Source of the DNA: an uncultured Aquimarina sp.
Lineage (GTDB): Bacteria > Bacteroidota > Bacteroidia > Flavobacteriales > Flavobacteriaceae
Assembly: GCA_947496705.1 (NCBI GenBank)
Contig: CANMDW010000009.1
Location: 1 to 64,000, forward strand
DNA length: 64,000 bases
Direction: 5' to 3'
Shown: positions 1 through 8,565 of the stretch, one piece after another
Layout: each line of letters begins with the position of its first letter
How positions within the stretch are numbered: position 1 is the first letter of the stretch
Made by a program: the position numbers and the translations under genes
Notes under the pieces: generated by a model
Seen by the model: only the letters and a program-made list of their open reading frames with translations
Databases searched by the model: none
What the model was told of the DNA's origin: nothing

Positions 1-49
1 ATTCATAATTGAGTTTTTTAAGGAAAACTAGGTTGGATTTGAAGATGGG

Positions 50-163
50 ATGACGATCAATATGGGACAGATTTTAAGTATTCTCTCTATTATTGTTGGA
101 TTGATTTTAATATTGAAGAATAAAATGCCAAAGTTCAGTATATCGAACACGAGCCGAGGCTGA
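50..163 (+). CDS. small hydrophobic ORF, hypothetical
   Basis: A 37-codon frame opens with ATG at 50 and closes with TGA at 161. It contains one clear hydrophobic stretch (about residues 8-23, rich in Ile and Leu) followed by a basic tail, so it could be a single-span membrane peptide or the tail of a decayed gene. A TAG lies in the same frame about 20 bases upstream, so it does not continue from the left. No family is recognised and the chance of a spurious ORF is high. Confidence 0.2.
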   Translation: MTINMGQILSILSIIVGLILILKNKMPKFSISNTSRG

Positions 164-374
164 TAAAAGAATAAAACTTCTGTATGTAAACAAGTTTCTA
201 GATAAAGAAATAAAAATTTATTTATTCTTGTTTGGTTTAAAATATATTTTTACAACGCTTTAAAAAAGCAGATAGAAACAAAAGTTCTTATCAAATAAGT
301 TACCTAATCGGTTACCAAGTGTAATTAATAAAATGTAACTTTTTGACTATTAAAAACATAAAGGGAACGGCAGG

Positions 375-391
375 CTTCCTGCCACCCCGAC
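375..391 (+). repeat. tRNA 3'-end-like sequence, putative attachment site (left)
   Basis: The stretch ending CCTGCCACCCCGAC at 391 looks like the 3' strand of a tRNA T-stem and acceptor stem. The upstream bases do not fold as an intact tRNA. The core CTGCCACCCCGAC recurs in direct orientation at 10545-10557, and both copies are followed by a terminator hairpin. A tyrosine recombinase lies just inside. This is the usual layout for an island inserted in a tRNA 3' end; the att assignment is an inference. Confidence 0.5.
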
Positions 392-411
392 GAACCTAGA
401 AATAGGTCACA

Positions 412-452
412 ACAAAACACTGTTAATCGTATGATTATCAGTGTTTTTTGTT
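412..452 (+). terminator. Rho-independent terminator after the tRNA-like tail
   Basis: AAAACACTG (414-422) pairs with CAGTGTTTT (439-447), with extra pairing inside the loop (TAATC with GATTA), and T-rich sequence follows. It begins about 20 bases after the tRNA-like tail, as expected for a tRNA terminator. Confidence 0.65.
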
Positions 453-503
453 TTTACACATTTTTTTTGATATCAAATAATACCAATTAAAACCAATAAA
501 AAG

Positions 504-522
504 GTGTGCAATTAGGTGTGCA
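504..522 (+). repeat. arm-type repeat inside the left island end
   Basis: GTGTGCAATTAGGTGTGCA contains GTGTGCA twice, 12 bases apart. A near-identical copy lies at 10466-10484, also just inside the other putative attachment site and in the same orientation. Such repeats are plausible arm-binding sites for the adjacent tyrosine recombinase (inference). Confidence 0.45.
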
Positions 523-615
523 ATGTTTCACTGAAATTGTACTAACTTTATGGAGCTTTGAGGCATGATTTGACTTTCGTCCTTACAAATTATTGTTGAA
601 CCAAAGTCATTAAGA

Positions 616-1867
616 ATGAAATCAAAAAACACCTTCACCCTTATTTTCTTTACAAGAAAGTCAAGAAGTAATCCCGAACAACTTTCCATCTATGTACGCA
701 TTACCGTAGCGGGCAAACGAGCGGAAATCAGTTTAAAAAGAAATGTCCATGTAGCCCAATGGGACAGTACCAAAACCAAAGGAAAGGGCAATACGGAAAA
801 GATAAGGATTCTGAACGCCTATCTGGACCAAGTATATACCAAACTACTCCAATGCCACAAGCAACTATTAGAAGAGGACAAAATAATAAGTTCAGACGCT
901 ATTAAATCGAGATACCTGGGAGAAGATAATAAGAGTAAAACCTTAATAGAACTGATTGTCTATCACAATGAAAATATGGTTCATGTACTAAAAGCAGGAA
1001 CCATGAAGAATTATTACACTACAGAAAAGTACTTAGAACGATTTTTACATAAAAAAAGAAGAGTAAAAGACATCTATTTAAAACAATTGAATTTTAGATT
1101 TATCATAGACTTTGAGTACTATCTAAGAAACTATAAAAACAAAAAAAAGCAACTGGTATTAAACAACAACGGGGTGATGAAACACATGGAACGTTTCAAA
1201 AAAATGGTAAACCTCGCTGTAAAATTAGAATGGATTACTAAAAATCCATTTACCCATTTTCAATTAAAATATGACAAATACAATAGACAATACCTAACCG
1301 AGAGAGAACTTAAATTATTAGAAAACACAGAATTTAAAGCAGAACGCCTAGATAAAATAAAAGACTGCTTTCTATTTGCTTGTTATACTGGTCTGGCTTA
1401 TATAGATACCAAAGAGCTTACAAAAGAACACATTGTTAGGGGTATAGATAACAATTACTGGATATATACCAAGAGAAAAAAAAACAGATGAACTAGTGAA
1501 GATCCCTATATTACCTAAAGCATGGGCTATAATGGAAAAATACAAAACCATAAAAGAAGTAGACTTCACCACCAACATATTACCGATAAGTTCTAACCAA
1601 AAGACAAATGCTTACTTAAAAGAAATAGCAAAAACCTGTGGCATAAATAAAAGTATCACCTTTCATGTAGCCAGACATACTTTTGCAACAACGGTAATGC
1701 TGTCCAATGGAGTGCCCATAGAAACGGTATCCAAGCTTTTGGGACATACCAAGCTATCCACTACACAGATATATGCTAGAGTGGTCGAGAGCAAGATAAG
1801 TGAAGACATAAGCAACTTGTTGGAGCGATTTAAAGAGAAAGAGAATTCAGTAGCAAGTATGTGCTAA
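616..1867 (+). pseudogene. tyrosine recombinase (integrase), frameshifted
   Basis: Two consecutive frames encode the two halves of one site-specific tyrosine recombinase of the type found on Bacteroidota integrative elements. 616-1491 carries the N-terminal SAM-like core-binding domain and the start of the catalytic domain (Arg region near ...TGLAYIDTKEL). 1496-1867 carries the rest: HVARHTF (HxxR), LLGHT and the IYAR tyrosine. The break is a run of nine A at 1476-1484. Removing one A restores a single frame of about 416 codons through KRKKTDELVKIP, a normal length for the family. It sits 0.2 kb inside the putative attachment site, so it was probably the integrase of the 0.4-10.6 kb island. 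The indel may be real, a sequencing error in a homopolymer, or corrected by slippage; the sequence alone cannot decide. Confidence 0.85.
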
Positions 1868-1923
1868 ATAAAGCTGTTGCATTGTTGAATCATAAAAAAA
1901 CTTTGCGTGACGCTCAATCGTCG

Positions 1924-2018
1924 CTTAATCTATCATTTTATTATTAGTGGAAAACCCGCGCATCGGCAACCTCTTTTTCCACTAATAATAAAACGTTTTA
2001 TAAAAGTTGATGTAGCAT
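1924..2018. repeat. MITE-like hairpin repeat, copy 1
   Basis: About 95 bases whose core is a long inverted repeat: TTTATTATTAGTGGAAAA on the left pairs with the complementary TTTTTCCACTAATAATAAA on the right around a GC-richer loop (CCCGCGCATCGGCAACC). A nearly identical copy in the same orientation lies at 4032-4124; they differ at a few positions and by a short indel. No transposase is attached. The two copies flank the thioredoxin-like gene and the truncated RND adaptor. Confidence 0.7.
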
Positions 2019-2212
2019 TTAGAATTTTTGGATTCCTAAAATAATATTTGACTATAACGTTATTTCAGTACGGGATATTTTTACTAATTTCTACCCCAGC
2101 AAATAAGAAAATTCTTTTTTTTAAACATTAATATCAGGCTATTAGGTAAAAATAAGTATTATGTCTTATTGATTTAAAAAACTTTTTTACTTCAGTTCTT
2201 TGCTGTGCATTG

Positions 2213-3334
2213 TTATTTATTCAGTACAGTTTTTATTTTATCTAAGTCGACCTGTGGATTTCCGATAAATAATACTTCGTTTTCATTGTTCAATATCACT
2301 AATCTTGGAAAAGTATCTTTTCTATTGAAAACTTTAAGGAGCTTTTCCGTTGAATAGCCGTGTGTCCAATTCATTTGTTTTTTTTCGATCATTTTTTTAA
2401 GCTTATTGATGTTTCTGTCATAAGCATTAATTGAAAAAATTGATAACTTATCTTCATAGGCTTGCTTTAATTCTTTAATTTTTTCATTTGCTAGTAAGCA
2501 AGGAACACACCAAGTCCCCCAAAATTCAACTATTGTGTATTTTTTTTGTTTCGTTATATCATAAAGTTTAATAAGGTCGTTTTTAAAAACATCCCGAAAG
2601 GCATAATTGTCTATTCGTTTACCAATTTTTATTGGTTTTTCCGAGAGTCCTATATTCTGTTTAATTGGGAGGTACTTTGTTTTGATGTCAATTTTCAGAT
2701 GCTTTTCTAAGATATTTTTGAAATTTGGGTTCTCAATTTTTCTAATTGATTCAGCTTCAAAATCAATATTCCTATCACCATTTATATGCTTAGTTCTCTT
2801 TAGTACTAAAAAGCCATTAATAATTAAGTCTGTGTATTCTAACTGAGCATTATCTAATCTTTTTTTAGAAATCCATATTTTATTCCAGCCGTTTTTGGAT
2901 TCCGAAACCCATGCTTCACATTTTCCTTTTAGTATTGTTTTGTCTTCGTCCGGAATTCGTTTATAGTTTTTGAGGTTACGATATTTTGCAGTTATATAAG
3001 GATTATTCCACTTAATTTTTTTTCCAGAGTTTAAATCAAGTCTATCGTTTTTCTCTTTATTTCTAATGAACATTCTTTCTGAAGGGTTATCTTTTTTTGG
3101 AAATTCTTCAATTATAATAGAATCATTTTTAATCAGAACAATTTGCTTTTCCGGGGTTAAAAACCTCTCTTTTATTTCATCATTCCAATTTCCATAATGT
3201 TTGGTGGAATTTAAACTGTCTTTTTGGTTGTTAAAATAGACATTACCTCTGAATTCAATTTCGAAAGCAGAATTGCTTTGAGGATAAACAAAATAGTTTA
3301 ATAGAATTACAATTGTAATTAACTTGTTTTTCAT
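2213..3334 (-). CDS. secreted TlpA-like thioredoxin-fold protein
   Basis: A 373-residue protein with an N-terminal signal-peptide-like segment (residues 1-20). A long region of about 230 residues follows with no domain I recognise, then a C-terminal thioredoxin-like domain with FWGTWCVPC; the redox cysteines are C276 and C279. TlpA/ResA-like proteins act outside the cytoplasmic membrane as thiol-disulfide reductases, and flavobacteria have many with unrelated N-terminal halves. The substrate cannot be told. It is a lone minus-strand gene between the two MITE-like repeats, inside the putative island. The next gene on that strand is the broken RND adaptor, and there is no operon partner that clarifies the role. 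Confidence 0.85.
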   Translation of the reverse strand: MKNKLITIVILLNYFVYPQSNSAFEIEFRGNVYFNNQKDSLNSTKHYGNWNDEIKERFLTPEKQIVLIKNDSIIIEEFPKKDNPSERMFIRNKEKNDRLDLNSGKKIKWNNPYITAKYRNLKNYKRIPDEDKTILKGKCEAWVSESKNGWNKIWISKKRLDNAQLEYTDLIINGFLVLKRTKHINGDRNIDFEAESIRKIENPNFKNILEKHLKIDIKTKYLPIKQNIGLSEKPIKIGKRIDNYAFRDVFKNDLIKLYDITKQKKYTIVEFWGTWCVPCLLANEKIKELKQAYEDKLSIFSINAYDRNINKLKKMIEKKQMNWTHGYSTEKLLKVFNRKDTFPRLVILNNENEVLFIGNPQVDLDKIKTVLNK

Positions 3335-3499
3335 AAGTTTTTATAATAATAAACGACATTTATTATAAGAATAGTATGTAGATGATAGAGGCTGATTTTA
3401 CGACGAAAATAGGACGCAAGCAAATCTGTACGAACTTATGATTGAGAAATAAACTTACGCATTATTTTTACCCATTTTAAGTAAACAATCATCAGTATT

Positions 3500-4033
3500 T
3501 TACTGAACCTTAACCCTATCAGATTTTTTAAGATTGGATAAAACCTCTGTATAAATACCATCAGATATTCCAATTTCAATTTTCACTTCAGTTACATTGT
3601 CTTCAATGTCTACCAATTCGACATAAGATTTTCTATTCTTGTAAATAATATTTTTTTCTTTTATTGTTAGTGCATGTTCTTTACTTAGCAAAGTGAATTC
3701 TGCTAAACCAGTAAACCCAGGCTTCAAACCATGTAAGGTGCTTAAAACATCGGCATTCGCTAAATAATAAAAACTCCCATCTTCTTTTATTAAAGGTTTT
3801 AACTCTTTAATTTTCGCTTTAACTACTTTATTATTTAAAGCCTTAATAGCTATTTCAAATGTGTCACCTACTTTTACATTTGATATATCTGTCTCGGTTA
3901 CTTCAAACTCATAGATAAAACTGTTAGTACTAACAATTGTAGCTATGGTATTTCCATCATTGAAAGTGTTACGTTCAGTGACGTTAACACCTTTTTTTAC
4001 TAGCACATTTAGAATTTCACCATTAATAGTACT
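3500..4033 (-). pseudogene. RND/HlyD-family periplasmic adaptor, 5'-truncated
   Basis: The frame encodes the second lipoyl half, the beta-barrel and the membrane-proximal part of a membrane-fusion adaptor (CusB/MacA/AcrA type). The lipoyl return strand reads INGEILNVLVKKGVNV, followed by barrel strands and a C-terminal VEIGISDG segment. The annotated-looking start at 4006 is only a GTG inside the lipoyl motif. Upstream the frame runs into the MITE-like repeat at 4032 and stops there. The signal peptide, first lipoyl half and coiled-coil hairpin (roughly half of a normal adaptor of 350-400 residues) are missing, and no pump gene is adjacent. This is a remnant of an efflux operon, apparently cut at the repeat. 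Confidence 0.8.
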
Positions 4034-4124
4034 TAATCTATCTTTTTATTATTAGTGGAAAACCCGCCCATCGGCAACCTCTTTTTCCACCAATAATAAA
4101 ACGTTTTATAAGTTGATGTAACAT
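4032..4124. repeat. MITE-like hairpin repeat, copy 2
   Basis: Second copy of the repeat at 1924-2018, same orientation, with the hairpin at about 4044-4101. It abuts the truncated 5' end of the RND adaptor, so insertion or recombination at this repeat may have removed the rest of that gene. Confidence 0.7.
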
Positions 4125-4207
4125 ACTTTTGTTTGGATTAATACTATTTGTGTAAAACGGGTAGTATTGACCACTTATCCCAAAAGAAATAGGGGAAATG
4201 AGTCTAA

Positions 4208-4675
4208 TTACAAATCATCACAATCTCCATTACAGGGCAGTGCGTTTTCCAAATCCCCTTCCGTAAATGTATAGGTGTACCAGAAATGCCTATCGGATAT
4301 TATATTATCCTTATAATTTGAGATAAGGACAGATTTTTCGTTCTCGTGTACGACATATAGTTCATCGCTTAGGATTATGATGCTATAGGGAGCAATATTA
4401 CCTTCCAAGACCCCCTGACAACAGTTTTCTGGTGTCGGGTTTTTAGGAGCACCAGAAATCTCATATGAAAATGTCGAACTCTGTGCTTTCGGATTCAATT
4501 TTACATCTATTGAATCCCCTATTGCGGGTTCTCGAATGCTAAAACGTATCGTGTTGTTAGCTTGGTTCACATAAACAAAGTCCACGGTCATCTTATACTC
4601 TATTTGGTCATTATTGCCACATGAGGTAAATAAGAGACCTGCTATCATACTAATTCCAATGATTAAAAAGCGCAT
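4208..4675 (-). CDS. hypothetical lipoprotein
   Basis: A 155-residue protein with a lipoprotein signal: MRFLII followed by a hydrophobic stretch and the lipobox LFTSC, giving a predicted lipidated cysteine at residue 19. The mature part is acidic and contains five cysteines (a CC pair and NCxGxC-like spacing near the C-terminus), which may form disulfides. I do not recognise a family. It lies 67 bases downstream of the secreted 383-residue protein on the same strand, so the two are probably co-transcribed. Likely anchored in the periplasm or outer membrane. Confidence 0.75.
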   Translation of the reverse strand: MRFLIIGISMIAGLLFTSCGNNDQIEYKMTVDFVYVNQANNTIRFSIREPAIGDSIDVKLNPKAQSSTFSYEISGAPKNPTPENCCQGVLEGNIAPYSIIILSDELYVVHENEKSVLISNYKDNIISDRHFWYTYTFTEGDLENALPCNGDCDDL

Positions 4676-4742
4676 CCAAATGTTTTTTGTTCCATTGTCG
4701 TATTTTCTTTTAACATTGTCTGCCCGTCATTACAGATGACCT

Positions 4743-5894
4743 TTAACTTCCACTTTGGCTGTATTGCCGTAACTGAGCACGTTCTCCATATTTTTCCTTT
4801 ATGGAAATAGCATCTGCCAGCCCTCTTAGATAATAGGTGAAACCGCCTTCCCAAATGGTTTTTTTGTCCAACTCTACAAATTCAGGAATGTTCCTTATTT
4901 GAAATTTGGCCGATTCAACATCACCCAGAATTAAAAGGACCGTTGCCAAATTGGCATTGAGTGCGTTTTGTATGGTAGAATTGGTGGTTCTTGTTAATTT
5001 ATCAGTATAGTAGTCCCTTGCATATTCCAAATCAGGTTTTATCTGTTCCATGGTTCTTCTTTTCTTTTTGCTCAAAGCTGAAAGGGAGTTAATGGCCGTT
5101 CTAGCTGTAATGTTAACTTCATTTAATGTCTCATGTCCTTTGTTTTTCACACTGAAAATACCTGTATACGCATCAATGTGCTGAGGCAAATATTGATTTT
5201 TAATAATGCTACCGGCTTCTTCCATAAAAAACTCTAAAATGTCAGCTTCAAATCGTTTAATGCGTTTTTCCAATAGCTTTTTACGTTTTTCGGGCTTTTT
5301 GGTCATTTTTAATTTCAATTTAAATGTAGGGTTGACCACCAAATGTTTAAGCTTAAAATGTGTGGTAGGACCATCCGGATCATCAATGTAAAACTTGATT
5401 TCCCTGTCAAGGAGCATTTCTCCATGTGCGGTACTCACAGTAAGCCTAGCAGTCACATCAACTTCACCTAAGGTACTTTCAGGGTTGGAATAGTCTACTT
5501 CGGTCTGTATATTTTCTACGCTAAATTGATTTGTACTTAGTTTAACTGTAAAATCTGATGGAGAGCTGCGAACGAAGGGATGTTCGTTTAAGTCCAAATA
5601 TTTGTTGGTCCATTCCTTAATGGTATCCCTTACGGCTTCATCATAAAGCTTTCTGCGTTTAAGCACGTCTGGTTCCCTGATTGCTGATGTCCAGTTTATT
5701 TCGTCCCAATAATCCATGGGATCCAACTTGGTATCCACGATCACTTTATAGGTTTTTAAATCATCGTTCAACGGGTTCTCAGGATTTATTTCATAAGACC
5801 AGGCAACAGGGTCTTTTTTAATCTTGATTTTTTTTTGCGCCAAGCAAATCATGGGAATACTGACAAGTAGCACTAGTAGCATTGATTTTTTCAT
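4743..5894 (-). CDS. hypothetical secreted protein
   Basis: A 383-residue protein with a clean Sec signal peptide (MKKSMLLVLLVSIPMICLAQ). The mature protein starts with a Lys-rich segment. It has a beta-rich middle (about residues 110-190) and a helical C-terminal half with a charged KKPEKRKKLLEKRIKRFE region that could form helical repeats like TPRs. No enzyme motif is visible and I do not recognise the family. It is first in a probable two-gene minus-strand operon with the lipoprotein below it. Role unknown; periplasmic by its signal. Confidence 0.75.
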   Translation of the reverse strand: MKKSMLLVLLVSIPMICLAQKKIKIKKDPVAWSYEINPENPLNDDLKTYKVIVDTKLDPMDYWDEINWTSAIREPDVLKRRKLYDEAVRDTIKEWTNKYLDLNEHPFVRSSPSDFTVKLSTNQFSVENIQTEVDYSNPESTLGEVDVTARLTVSTAHGEMLLDREIKFYIDDPDGPTTHFKLKHLVVNPTFKLKLKMTKKPEKRKKLLEKRIKRFEADILEFFMEEAGSIIKNQYLPQHIDAYTGIFSVKNKGHETLNEVNITARTAINSLSALSKKKRRTMEQIKPDLEYARDYYTDKLTRTTNSTIQNALNANLATVLLILGDVESAKFQIRNIPEFVELDKKTIWEGGFTYYLRGLADAISIKEKYGERAQLRQYSQSGS

Positions 5895-6359
5895 AATTTT
5901 TAAAATTTTATAGCTTGAGATTAAATGTTTAAATTAGATTATTATAGTGATATACCATATAAATGATTTTTGTTAAGCGTAAATTCTGAGATTAAAGATT
6001 TATTCTTTACGTAAATTGTCCTAAAAAAAGTGTTAAGACCTATTAAAAATGGGATGTAAAAAGAGATTGTTGGGATATTGAAAAACTAAAAATGGAAAAT
6101 TTCTAAATAAGAGTTACATAAAGAATATCTAGGGAACAACGTCGAAAAATCCCAATTACCACTTTGAAGTTGTTATTGTTCCAAAATCATTTTTTTTAGC
6201 ATCAAAACAGACCATTTGAAAACAAATACCGTTTTTCTTTCGATGGTGAATACGCTATATTTATAAGGCTGATATAAGCACATTTTAAATACGGTCAATC
6301 CCTTTTTGATTTGACTTTCCAGATAGACCGTACACATCAATATATAAGATAGGGCGGAA
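5895..6359. other. intergenic, no gene seen
   Basis: No convincing coding frame, RNA gene or strong terminator was seen. The stretch is AT-rich and serves as leader for the divergent genes on either side. Confidence 0.5.
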
Positions 6360-6600
6360 TGTAAATTCCTAAAAAAGCATCTGACTTTTTAGTCAGGTGG
6401 CTCGGAATTTTGACCAGCGGGAAAAATGGAAGAGCAAGAGGGTAACGTGCTAGCGCAGCGTTACGTTTTCCATTTACTCCGTAAAACCCCTGTTTATAGG
6501 TGGTTTGAGCGATTTGTGAAAAACTGGTAAAACAGTGGTTTACAGTAAAAACCGTCGAAAGCCCTGTAAATAGGCAATTTTTTACAGTAAAAAAGAAGAA
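6360..6600. other. putative oriT / mobilisation region
   Basis: This gene-free stretch directly precedes the BfmA-type gene and is dense in small inverted and direct repeats: CTGACT...AGTCAG (about 6379-6396), GTAACG...CGTTAC around CTAGCGCAG (about 6440-6466), and TTTACAGTAAAA twice (about 6539 and 6584). Origins of transfer of Bacteroidota mobilisable elements lie just upstream of their mob genes and have such repeats. The oriT call rests on position and repeats only; no nic consensus was verified. Confidence 0.35.
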
Positions 6601-6601
6601 T

Positions 6602-7174
6602 ATGAGCAAAAAATATCAGTTTTCAGCCATCAGCATCAAAATAGAGGTGGCACAACGTTTTCGGAAATTTTCCAAGAATGTGTCCAGTTCCCATACCCAA
6701 ACCTTGATTGTCATGTTGGACTTTTTTGAGATTCATCAGCTATCTTCATTGGATTCCATAGACGGTAGTTTGAGCGCCATTGAAATTAGAATCAAAAGAA
6801 GGATCAGCAATGCCATAGCCATCATAAAGGATATAGAAAAGAGCCAGACCCTGCCCACAATGGCCATGTTGTAATTCCTATTTCAAGAGCAATTTGAACC
6901 CAAAGAAGGGTGCAGTGATTTTGAGGGTGATTTTGATTTTATAGAGAAGAAATTTCCCAATGGAAAACCAGAAAAAGAATGGATTGAAGAGACTACCGTT
7001 CCCAGAATTAGCTATGACCGATTAGAGGATAAAATGGATTTGCTCAAAAAGGATTTTGGTTATGTGTTGGATAATCTCAAGCTTGTAAAAAGTGGTTTTG
7101 GCAAGGACTACCTAAAGCTGGAACTACCCATGGAAGCATTGGAAAAATATAGGATAACCATAAGAAATCATTAG
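6602..7174 (+). pseudogene. BfmA/BtgA-type mobilisation protein, in-frame stop
   Basis: A 190-codon frame with one TAA at 6872-6874. The first 90 codons match the N-terminal part of BfmA/BtgA-family mobilisation accessory proteins, small ribbon-helix-helix-like DNA-binding proteins that act with a relaxase at oriT (VAQRFRKF..., SHTQTLIVMLDFF). After the stop the same frame continues for 99 codons (FLFQEQFEPKEG... to ELPMEALEKYRI), so the break is a single nonsense codon rather than an unrelated neighbour. No relaxase follows. With the repeat-rich sequence upstream it marks the island as a formerly mobilisable element. Family assignment is from memory of the N-terminal pattern. Confidence 0.7.
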
Positions 7175-7613
7175 AAGACAGATCCTCCTTTTGTTTTTTT
7201 ATATCCCAGAAACACCCTCTAATGTCCCTTTTTTAAAGGGTTCCAGCACTTATTTTTGAATGATTTATGAATATAGTTCTTCTTTACACAAGAACTAGCA
7301 ATAAACTTTACAAATATAACTGATTGTTGTGGTCAATTATAACTAACGAAGAACTTTATTGACCTAAAAATAATTAACTCTATGATAAAGGTGAAAAAAA
7401 TAAAATCAGCTTGCCAAATTCGTAAAATAAGTCTCAATTGAAATCAACAAGGTTTTTTACCTTTTCATCAGGGACTAAAAAGTAAAAAAAACAAAGTTCC
7501 GTATAGCTTTCTAAATTAGATATATAAAAGGATAAAAGTTCTGCATATAAACAGGTTGGTAACAGGCATGATTGGGAATAACGTACATTTTTAATTAATT
7601 ATAAAAAACAATA
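7175..7613. other. intergenic, no gene seen
   Basis: About 440 AT-rich bases with no supportable coding frame. It probably holds the promoter of the PKD lipoprotein gene; GGTTGGTAACAGGCATG about 60 bases before that gene is only vaguely like the attC-type boundaries seen elsewhere, and I do not call it. Confidence 0.45.
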
Positions 7614-8408
7614 ATGAAAAAAGCATTTATTTTACCATTGATTATTTCAGGGATTTTATTTTCATGTTCAGAAGAAAATCCTATTGAAAATGAGGCTAAG
7701 CCAGAAGCATGTTTTAGTTGGACAACAGAAACAAATATTGTAGGTTCTGAAATTCTTTTTTCAAACTGTTCCAAAAATTCAACTTACTACTCTTGGACAT
7801 TTGGTGATGGAGAGACTTCAACACAAAGTGAACCATCTCATGTTTTTAAGAAACAGGGAACATACGAAATCAAACTGCTTGCAGGCGAAGATAAGAATCA
7901 AGATGGAATTCTTGACATTCTCGATGATGCTGATAGCCTGAAAAAGACAATAACTATCGACCCAAATCATTTAGCTGCTGAGTTGTCAATATTAACAACT
8001 AGTAATTGGTCAATTGATAATCCAGTTTATGCACCAGTGCCTAACGCTGTTATTTCATTTTATAAAGAATATCCCACATCCTTTGAGTTAGGAGAACCAG
8101 ATTATACGTTGACAAGTGACAATGAGGGAAAACTTAACATTTATGACGAGGATGTTGATGCAGTTTGTTTTGTTGTCGAAAATAATGGTGAAAGTAACAT
8201 TGTTGATGGGTATTTAATTGGCGGAGTGTTTGAATCTCAAGAAGAAATTGACAATTGGGCATATATTGAAAATGCTATTATTGGTAGTTATAAATATCTT
8301 GATTTAAATGGAGATGGCATAGTTAATAGTGATGACAAAGCACCTTGCCAGTCAATTTCTATTTCCTTAGAAGAAACATATACAGAGAGTGTATATTTGG
8401 GTAAATAA
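7614..8408 (+). CDS. PKD-domain lipoprotein
   Basis: A 264-residue lipoprotein (lipobox LFSCS, cysteine at residue 18). A single PKD domain follows at about residues 30-120, shown by the diagnostic YSWTFGDGE and SHVFKKQGTYEIKL strands. The C-terminal half has two calcium-loop-like segments (DKNQDGILDILDD and DLNGDGIVNSDD), the second resembling a dockerin or EF-hand loop. PKD domains are beta-sandwich surface modules, so this is probably a surface-exposed protein of unknown binding role. It is followed directly by an attC-like palindrome at 8417-8544, so it has the layout of a single-gene cassette. Confidence 0.8.
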   Translation: MKKAFILPLIISGILFSCSEENPIENEAKPEACFSWTTETNIVGSEILFSNCSKNSTYYSWTFGDGETSTQSEPSHVFKKQGTYEIKLLAGEDKNQDGILDILDDADSLKKTITIDPNHLAAELSILTTSNWSIDNPVYAPVPNAVISFYKEYPTSFELGEPDYTLTSDNEGKLNIYDEDVDAVCFVVENNGESNIVDGYLIGGVFESQEEIDNWAYIENAIIGSYKYLDLNGDGIVNSDDKAPCQSISISLEETYTESVYLGK

Positions 8409-8416
8409 ATGCCAGT

Positions 8417-8544
8417 TGCCAACAATGTATCAAAATAGGCGAAGTAGCAGTAAATTCAAGGGCTGTATCCCGCTTCGAAATTGTAACGGTTTGATAAGTT
8501 TGAAGCCCGCAATTGCCTACTTTGCATATACTCATCGTTAGGCA
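8417..8544. repeat. attC-like imperfect palindrome (site A)
   Basis: The left arm TGCCAACAATGTAT..CAAAATAGGC (8417-8440) is complementary, with bulges, to the right arm GCCTACTTTGCATATACTC plus GTTAGGCA (8515-8544). Inner arms around CCGCTTCGAAATT and AAGTTTGAAGC also pair. The right end GTTAGGC fits the integron attC R' consensus GTTRRRY. It sits between two single, unrelated genes, as attC sites do between cassettes. Confidence 0.5.
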
Positions 8545-8565
8545 CAATTTAAAAAACAATCGTCA

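Noticed and set aside
361..391. Complete tRNA gene at the left end
   Set aside because: Only the 3' strands of the T and acceptor stems can be matched. No D-arm, anticodon arm or 5' acceptor strand precedes them.
4663..4854. 63-codon minus-strand ORF between two secreted-protein genes
   Set aside because: It overlaps the 3' end of the larger gene in another frame and has no signal or family pattern.
6337..6609. 90-codon minus-strand ORF upstream of the BfmA-type gene
   Set aside because: It lies over the repeat-rich putative oriT, has biased composition and matches nothing recognisable.
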